Source: Gammaproteobacteria bacterium
GTDB taxonomy: Bacteria; Pseudomonadota; Gammaproteobacteria; HK1
Direction: 5' to 3'
DNA: 10,737 nt
Assembly (NCBI GenBank): GCA_022822245.1
Contig: JAJECB010000036.1
Coordinates: forward strand, 1 to 10,737
The stretch's first letter is position 1, and the number at the start of each line of letters is the position of its first letter. Below, one piece after another: positions 7,386 through 10,737 of the stretch. The translations under genes and the position numbers were made by a program. The notes below the pieces were generated by a model. It was not told the origin of the DNA, ran no database searches, and worked only from the letters and a program-made list of their open reading frames with translations.

Positions 7386-8361
7386 CGGCTTCCTCCGGGA
7401 ACAGGCAGGCGCTCAGCCGGCCCGGCGCAACCTCGAGAAGCGGCGGCCGGCTCTCCTCGCAGACCGGACGGCGAATGGGGCATCTAGCGTAGAACGCGCA
7501 CCCCGGCGGGGTCGCGGTCGGGAGGGGAGGCTCGCCGAGCATCGGAATGAGGGGGCGGCCGATGCGATCGAGCGACGGCACCGCGTTGAGAAGTCCGACG
7601 GTATAGGGGTGCATCGGCCGCTCGAACAGATGCTCGGTGCGGCAGGTCTCGACGACGCGTCCCGCGTACATCACCATGACGCGCGAACATGCCTTCTGCA
7701 CCACGCGCATGTTGTGGGTCGTCAGCAGGACGGCCGTTCCGATGGTCTCGGTGAGCTCCCCGAGGGTACGAAGGATGCTCGCCTGGACGGTGACGTCCAG
7801 CGCGCTCGTCGCCTCGTCCGCAATGATCAGCACCGGCTCGGTGGCGATGGCGGTGGCGATGAGGATCCGCTGGCACATCCCGCCGCTCAACTGGAAGGGG
7901 TAGGCGTGCAACACGTCGCGCGGCGACGGCACCTTGAGCACCTGCAGCAATCGAACCGCCTCGGCGATGGCCTCTTTCCGGTTCGTCCCTTTGTGAAGCG
8001 CGATCGCCTCCGCGATCCAGTCCCCGACCTTCATCACCGGGTCGAGATGGCTCGCCGGGTCCTGAAACACCATCGAGATGCGCCGGCCCCGAATCCGACG
8101 CATCTCCTCGTCCGTCAGGGAAAGAAGATCCCGGCCCTCGAAATGTATCCGGCCGTCCACGATGCGGCCGGGTGGGTCGCGCACCAATCGCAGGATCGAG
8201 AGCGCGGTCACGCTCTTGCCGCTTCCCGACTCACCCACCAGTCCGAGGTGCTCTCCCTCGCCAATCGAGAAGTCGATCCCGTCGACCGCCTTCGCCACCC
8301 CGTGGCGTGAATAGAACCAGGTCTTGAGCCCTTCGACCCTCAGCAGCTCCGCGTGTTCCAT
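7372..8361 (-). CDS. dppD: Peptide ABC transporter ATP-binding protein (DppD/OppD type)
   Basis: This 329-residue ATPase pairs with the DppF-type subunit encoded just downstream. Walker A is GESGSGKS at 43-50, the Q-loop is Q100 in VFQDPASHLDP, the signature is LSGGMCQR at 158-165, Walker B reads LIIADEATSALD (D182, E183), and the switch histidine is H216 in LLTTHNM. The C-terminal extension holds GCAFYARCPIRRPVC and a later Cys (ACLF), the likely iron-sulphur pattern of the family. Deviations from the usual motifs are DEA for DEP and THN for THD. The start is the ATG at 8361, since the ABC domain begins within a few residues and GGAAGG lies 10 bp upstream. ATGs at 8403 and 8445 would add a low-complexity leader. 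The open frame extends upstream to 10449 through dppC and dppB, but that part is out of frame with them and not real. The 194-bp gap from dppC is unusually wide for this operon. Confidence 0.92.
   Translation of the reverse strand: MEHAELLRVEGLKTWFYSRHGVAKAVDGIDFSIGEGEHLGLVGESGSGKSVTALSILRLVRDPPGRIVDGRIHFEGRDLLSLTDEEMRRIRGRRISMVFQDPASHLDPVMKVGDWIAEAIALHKGTNRKEAIAEAVRLLQVLKVPSPRDVLHAYPFQLSGGMCQRILIATAIATEPVLIIADEATSALDVTVQASILRTLGELTETIGTAVLLTTHNMRVVQKACSRVMVMYAGRVVETCRTEHLFERPMHPYTVGLLNAVPSLDRIGRPLIPMLGEPPLPTATPPGCAFYARCPIRRPVCEESRPPLLEVAPGRLSACLFPEEAGGGR
7389..7396 (-). promoter_or_regulatory. Ribosome binding site deciding the GTG start of dppF
   Basis: GGAGGAAG on the minus strand lies inside the end of the DppD-type coding sequence, 3 bases before the GTG at 7385. 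It supports the GTG start and coupled translation of the two ATPases. Confidence 0.7.
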
Positions 8362-8555
8362 GCCTGTCGAACCTTCCGTGCCGGACGCCGCGCGGCCTAG
8401 CATTCCTGCCGCGCCGTCATCGTCGCCGGTGAGCGAAGTCGGCATGGCGGGCTCGTGGACGAAGGGTGCGAGGCGGCTGCCGTCAAGGCGCGCGACGAGT
8501 TCGCGGGAAATCGGCTGGCTTCGAGCATGTCTCGTCCGTCCGCGGCGCCGCTTCG
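8362..8555 (-). other. Untranslated gap between dppC and dppD
   Basis: This 194-bp stretch within the transporter operon has no convincing small gene. The DppD frame is open through it, and ATGs at 8403 and 8445 could extend DppD, but the encoded residues are low-complexity (Gly/Ala/Asp/Ser). No terminator hairpin with a T-run was seen, so read-through from dppC to dppD is expected. Confidence 0.4.
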
Positions 8556-9455
8556 CTAGACCTTCATGCGCGGGTCGAGCAGGTCCCGCAGGCCGTCGCC
8601 GAGGAAGTTGAAGCCGGCCGCGAGCACGACGATCGCGATCCCGGGCAACGTGGAAACGTGCGGCATGAGGTCGAGGACCTCGCGGCCGTCGTTGATCATG
8701 CGCCCCCAGTCCGCCTGCGGAGGCTGGATTCCGAGGCCGATGAAGCTGATCCCGGCCCCGAAGACCACCATCGCCCCGGCGAGCGAGGTCGCATAGGCGA
8801 GCACCGGGGCCACGCTGTTCGGAAGGATATGGTGGAAGATGATCTGCAGATCGCGGGCGCCGCTCGCGCGGGCGGCCTCCACGAAGGTCTGCTCGCGGAG
8901 GATCGCGACGACCTGGGCGGTGACCCGGGTCATGGGCGGGATCAGCACGATGGTCAGGCTGACGATGAGATTGAACAGGCCCGGCCCGAGGGTTGCGGCC
9001 ACCGCGATCGCGAGCAGGATCGGAGGGAGGCCGAAGACCACGTCCATCCCGCGCATGATCAGGGTCTCCGAGAGCCCGCCTCCGTAGGCCGCGAACGAGC
9101 CGAACAGGAGCCCGATGACCCCCGCGATCGCGAGCGGCACGACCGCGATGGCGAGAGAGGTGCGCGAACCCCACGCAAGGCGGCTCAACATGTCCCGACC
9201 CTGAATGTCGGTGCCGAGGAGATAGCCCGGAGTCCCGATTCCCTTGAGCCGGTCGATGGGGTGAATCTCGTTCGGATCGTAGGGGCTGACGACGGGCGCG
9301 AGCGCCGCTACCAAGACCACGACGGCGACGATGAGCGCCCCGACCGCGATTCCCTGGTGGCTCCGCACCGCCGACCGCAGGCGCGGCCATCCGCCTTCGC
9401 CCGGGCCACCCGCCGGGGCGGCGGCCGGGCTCGGTTCGTTGTCCACGCGGTCCAC
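8556..9455 (-). CDS. dppC: Peptide ABC transporter permease (DppC/OppC type)
   Basis: This 299-residue inner-membrane permease forms half of the transport channel. After a Pro/Gly/Ala-rich cytoplasmic leader (residues 7-25), the first membrane helix spans about 36-56. It is followed by SPYDPNEIHP and LGTDIQGRDMLSRLAWGSRTSL at 80-101, the hallmark of C-type permeases. The ATPase-coupling EAA loop is EAARASGARDLQIIFHHILPN from residue 193. Further hydrophobic segments lie near 103-118, 139-156, 160-175, and two more precede the C-terminus, giving about six helices in all. It starts at a GTG 9 bp after the DppB-type stop, with AGGAAG overlapping that stop as ribosome binding site; a second GTG 3 codons later is possible. 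It is the second gene of the operon. Confidence 0.93.
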   Translation of the reverse strand: MDRVDNEPSPAAAPAGGPGEGGWPRLRSAVRSHQGIAVGALIVAVVVLVAALAPVVSPYDPNEIHPIDRLKGIGTPGYLLGTDIQGRDMLSRLAWGSRTSLAIAVVPLAIAGVIGLLFGSFAAYGGGLSETLIMRGMDVVFGLPPILLAIAVAATLGPGLFNLIVSLTIVLIPPMTRVTAQVVAILREQTFVEAARASGARDLQIIFHHILPNSVAPVLAYATSLAGAMVVFGAGISFIGLGIQPPQADWGRMINDGREVLDLMPHVSTLPGIAIVVLAAGFNFLGDGLRDLLDPRMKV

Positions 9456-9464
9456 GGCGGCTTC

Positions 9465-10418
9465 CTATTCGGCCCGCACTCTCGGATTGATGATCCGGTA
9501 GAGCACGTCCACGACCAGGTTCAGCAGCACGAACACGATCGTGCTGAACAGCACCAGGCCGAGCATCATCGGCATGTCGCGGCCGATCACCGACTTGTAG
9601 ATCTCGTATCCCAGGCCGGGCCAACTGAAGATGATTTCCACGAAGAGGGCGGCGCCGAGGATGAGATAGCCGATCTGGAGCCCGGTCATGTTGACGATCG
9701 TCGGTAGCGCGTTGCGCAGCGCGTGGCGGAGGATGACCGCCCGCTCCGAAAGTCCCTTCGCCCTCAGCGCGGTCATGTAGTCGAGCCGCATGCCCTCCAG
9801 CATCGCCGCGCGGGTCACCCGGGCGATGATCGCGGCCGGAGTGAGTCCGGCGACGACCCCCGGCATGATCATGTGCTCGAGCACGTCGAGGTTGGACTTC
9901 TCTCCCATGAACGAACGCATCCCGCCCGTCGGCAGCCAGCCGAGGGTGACCGAGAACAGGAAGATGAAGACGAGGCCGAGCCAGTACGCCGGCATGCTGA
10001 GCGAGAACACCGAGACCAGCATGATCAGCCGATCCGTGAGCGTGTTCTGCTTGACCGCGGCGGCGATTCCCGCCCCGACCCCGACTACGACGGCGAAGAG
10101 TCCCGCCGCGCCCGTCAGCAGCATGGTGATCCAGAATTTCTCCATCACGAGCGGCAGCACCGCACGGCGCTGCTGAATGGATACTCCCCAATCGCCCTGG
10201 AGGATGTGCCCGAGCCACCGGAAGTACTGCACGTAGGCAGGATCGTCGAGGCCGTACTTCGCGCGCAGGGCCTCCCTCGCTTCGGGAGAGGCGAAGACCC
10301 CCATCAGGACGTCGATCGGGTCTCCCGGAGCGAGCTGGATGAGAGTGAAAACGACGGCGGATGCGCCGAGGAGCACCGGTATCAGGAAGAGGAGTCGCCA
10401 GGCCAGGAAGCGAAGCAT
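9465..10418 (-). CDS. dppB: Peptide ABC transporter permease (DppB/OppB type)
   Basis: This 317-residue inner-membrane permease is the first gene of the transporter operon within the window. It begins with a membrane helix at about 7-29 followed by LAPGDPIDVLMG, the family signature. A periplasmic stretch with the KYGLDDPAYVQYFRWL motif, conserved in B-type permeases, comes next. Further helices are at about 96-121, 132-159, 182-202 and two near the C-terminus. The EAA loop is DYMTALRAKGLSERAVILRHALRNALP from residue 213, and the protein ends in INPRVRAE, as usual. The ATG at 10418 is chosen because the first helix starts within seven residues. No strong ribosome binding site precedes it, and a small GC hairpin (10424-10434) and the long palindrome lie directly upstream. 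No substrate-binding protein gene is seen; it may be beyond the right edge or elsewhere. Confidence 0.93.
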   Translation of the reverse strand: MLRFLAWRLLFLIPVLLGASAVVFTLIQLAPGDPIDVLMGVFASPEAREALRAKYGLDDPAYVQYFRWLGHILQGDWGVSIQQRRAVLPLVMEKFWITMLLTGAAGLFAVVVGVGAGIAAAVKQNTLTDRLIMLVSVFSLSMPAYWLGLVFIFLFSVTLGWLPTGGMRSFMGEKSNLDVLEHMIMPGVVAGLTPAAIIARVTRAAMLEGMRLDYMTALRAKGLSERAVILRHALRNALPTIVNMTGLQIGYLILGAALFVEIIFSWPGLGYEIYKSVIGRDMPMMLGLVLFSTIVFVLLNLVVDVLYRIINPRVRAE

Positions 10419-10423
10419 GTTGC

Positions 10424-10434
10424 CGGGAGTCCCG
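10424..10434 (-). repeat. Short GC hairpin just upstream of dppB start
   Basis: An 11-bp perfect palindrome with a single central base (arms of 5) lies 5 bp before the dppB ATG, where the ribosome binding site should be. It could influence translation initiation, but short GC palindromes are common in GC-rich DNA. Confidence 0.3.
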
Positions 10435-10437
10435 CCT

Positions 10438-10626
10438 GCCTAGCCGCAATATCTCACCGATGTTCGTCGCGAGGGCGCCAAGATGCTTGTGGTAGCGGGC
10501 CGCACGGACCGAAAGACGCTGACGGCGTAGCTGACACTACGTCGAAGCGGCTTGAGGGAGTACGGCCCGCTAACGCAAGCAGATTGGTGTCCGCAGCAGG
10601 ACATCGGGGAAATATTGCGGCTAGGC
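10438..10626. repeat. 189-bp imperfect palindromic element with 26-bp terminal inverted repeats (MITE-like)
   Basis: Bases 10438-10463 pair with 10601-10626 at 24 of 26 positions, including an outermost perfect run of 15 (GCCTAGCCGCAATAT) and an inner run CCGATGT/ACATCGG. Further symmetric blocks follow towards the middle: TGCTTG at 10484-10489 with CAAGCA at 10576-10581, TAGCGGGCCG at 10493-10502 with CGGCCCGCTA at 10563-10572, and GGCGTAG at 10524-10530 with CTACGTC at 10537-10543. The symmetry therefore extends over the whole element with small offsets. Single-stranded DNA or RNA would form one long hairpin. No transposase is encoded. A TA dinucleotide lies just inside each end, which would fit the TA target duplication of IS630/mariner-type elements, but no longer flanking duplication is visible. 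It lies 19 bp before the dppB start. It may be a non-autonomous transposon, another repeat family member, or a structured leader. Confidence 0.75.
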
Positions 10627-10737
10627 CTACCGAGTAGCCACAAATCAGTCTGGACATCAGGACCCTACAACATATTGTTTCCACACGTAATTGTCCGGAA
10701 CGACCTCTCACGAAGGCTTGGTTGGGCCGGTGTTGAC
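10627..10737. other. Right-end intergenic stretch, AT-richer
   Basis: No gene can be supported here. On the minus strand, frames entering from the right edge meet stops early in two frames; the third stays open into the palindrome but encodes nothing recognisable. The stretch 10640-10695 is clearly AT-richer than the rest of the window and could hold the promoter of the transporter operon; ACAACATATTGT at 10667-10678 is a near-palindrome that might be an operator. No consensus promoter is called. Confidence 0.3.

Noticed and set aside
6303..7487. 394-codon plus-strand frame opposite the DppF-type ATPase
   Set aside because: Antisense to a gene with complete ABC ATPase motifs; translation has no recognisable domain.
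8466..9707. 413-codon plus-strand frame opposite the permease genes
   Set aside because: Rich in Asp, His, Glu and Arg, as expected for the complement of membrane-protein genes; no motif seen.
8362..10449. Upstream two thirds of a 1025-codon minus-strand open frame ending in the DppD-type ATPase
   Set aside because: It overlaps dppC and dppB in a different frame on the same strand and is dominated by Arg, Pro, Gly and His. Only the last 329 codons, from the ATG at 8361, form a real protein.
10440..10711. Two short minus-strand frames (67 and 85 codons) within and beyond the palindrome
   Set aside because: They read through the palindromic element, with no ribosome binding site, no known motif and atypical codon use. 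The palindrome itself explains the sequence better.
1..10737. CRISPR arrays, tRNA or rRNA genes
   Set aside because: No regularly spaced direct repeats, tRNA T-loop/acceptor patterns or rRNA-like segments were noticed anywhere in the window.

Overview
The window is GC-rich bacterial chromosomal DNA, about two thirds G+C by eye, with densely packed genes and long spurious open frames opposite or beside the real ones. Nothing in it fixes the taxon. The mix of a giant RecQ-type helicase, a PepF-like M3 peptidase, a peptide ABC transporter and a small-protein/nucleotidyltransferase pair would suit an environmental GC-rich lineage (Proteobacteria, Gemmatimonadota, Acidobacteriota or similar), but this is a guess.

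Layout from left to right. (1) Bases 1-3291, minus strand: the first 1097 codons of a very large RecQ-family helicase with an N-terminal DEDD exonuclease-like domain. The gene runs off the left edge. (2) Bases 3292-3508: a short divergent intergenic region with an AT-rich block. (3) Bases 3509-5389, plus strand: an M3-family oligoendopeptidase with an intact zinc site. (4) Bases 5492-6209, minus strand: a two-gene cassette of a small unrecognised protein followed 4 bp later by a MNT/AbiEii-like nucleotidyltransferase, resembling a toxin-antitoxin-type module. (5) Bases 6384-10418, minus strand: a four-gene Opp/Dpp-type peptide ABC transporter operon read in the order permease B, permease C, ATPase D, ATPase F. 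No substrate-binding protein gene lies in the window. (6) Bases 10438-10626: a 189-bp imperfect palindrome with 26-bp terminal arms (24 of 26 positions pair), ending 19 bp before the first permease start. It looks like a MITE-like or other palindromic intergenic element. (7) Bases 10627-10737: non-coding as far as can be seen, with an AT-richer stretch.

Functionally, the transporter would import di- or oligopeptides, and the M3 peptidase could hydrolyse them in the cytoplasm. These two units converge, are separated by the nucleotidyltransferase cassette, and are not one operon. The helicase is a DNA-repair or possibly defence-type enzyme unrelated to peptide metabolism. The points most worth a second look are the exonuclease-RecQ giant protein, which probably continues into a second helicase domain beyond the left edge, the small-protein/nucleotidyltransferase pair, and the long palindrome at the head of the transporter operon.
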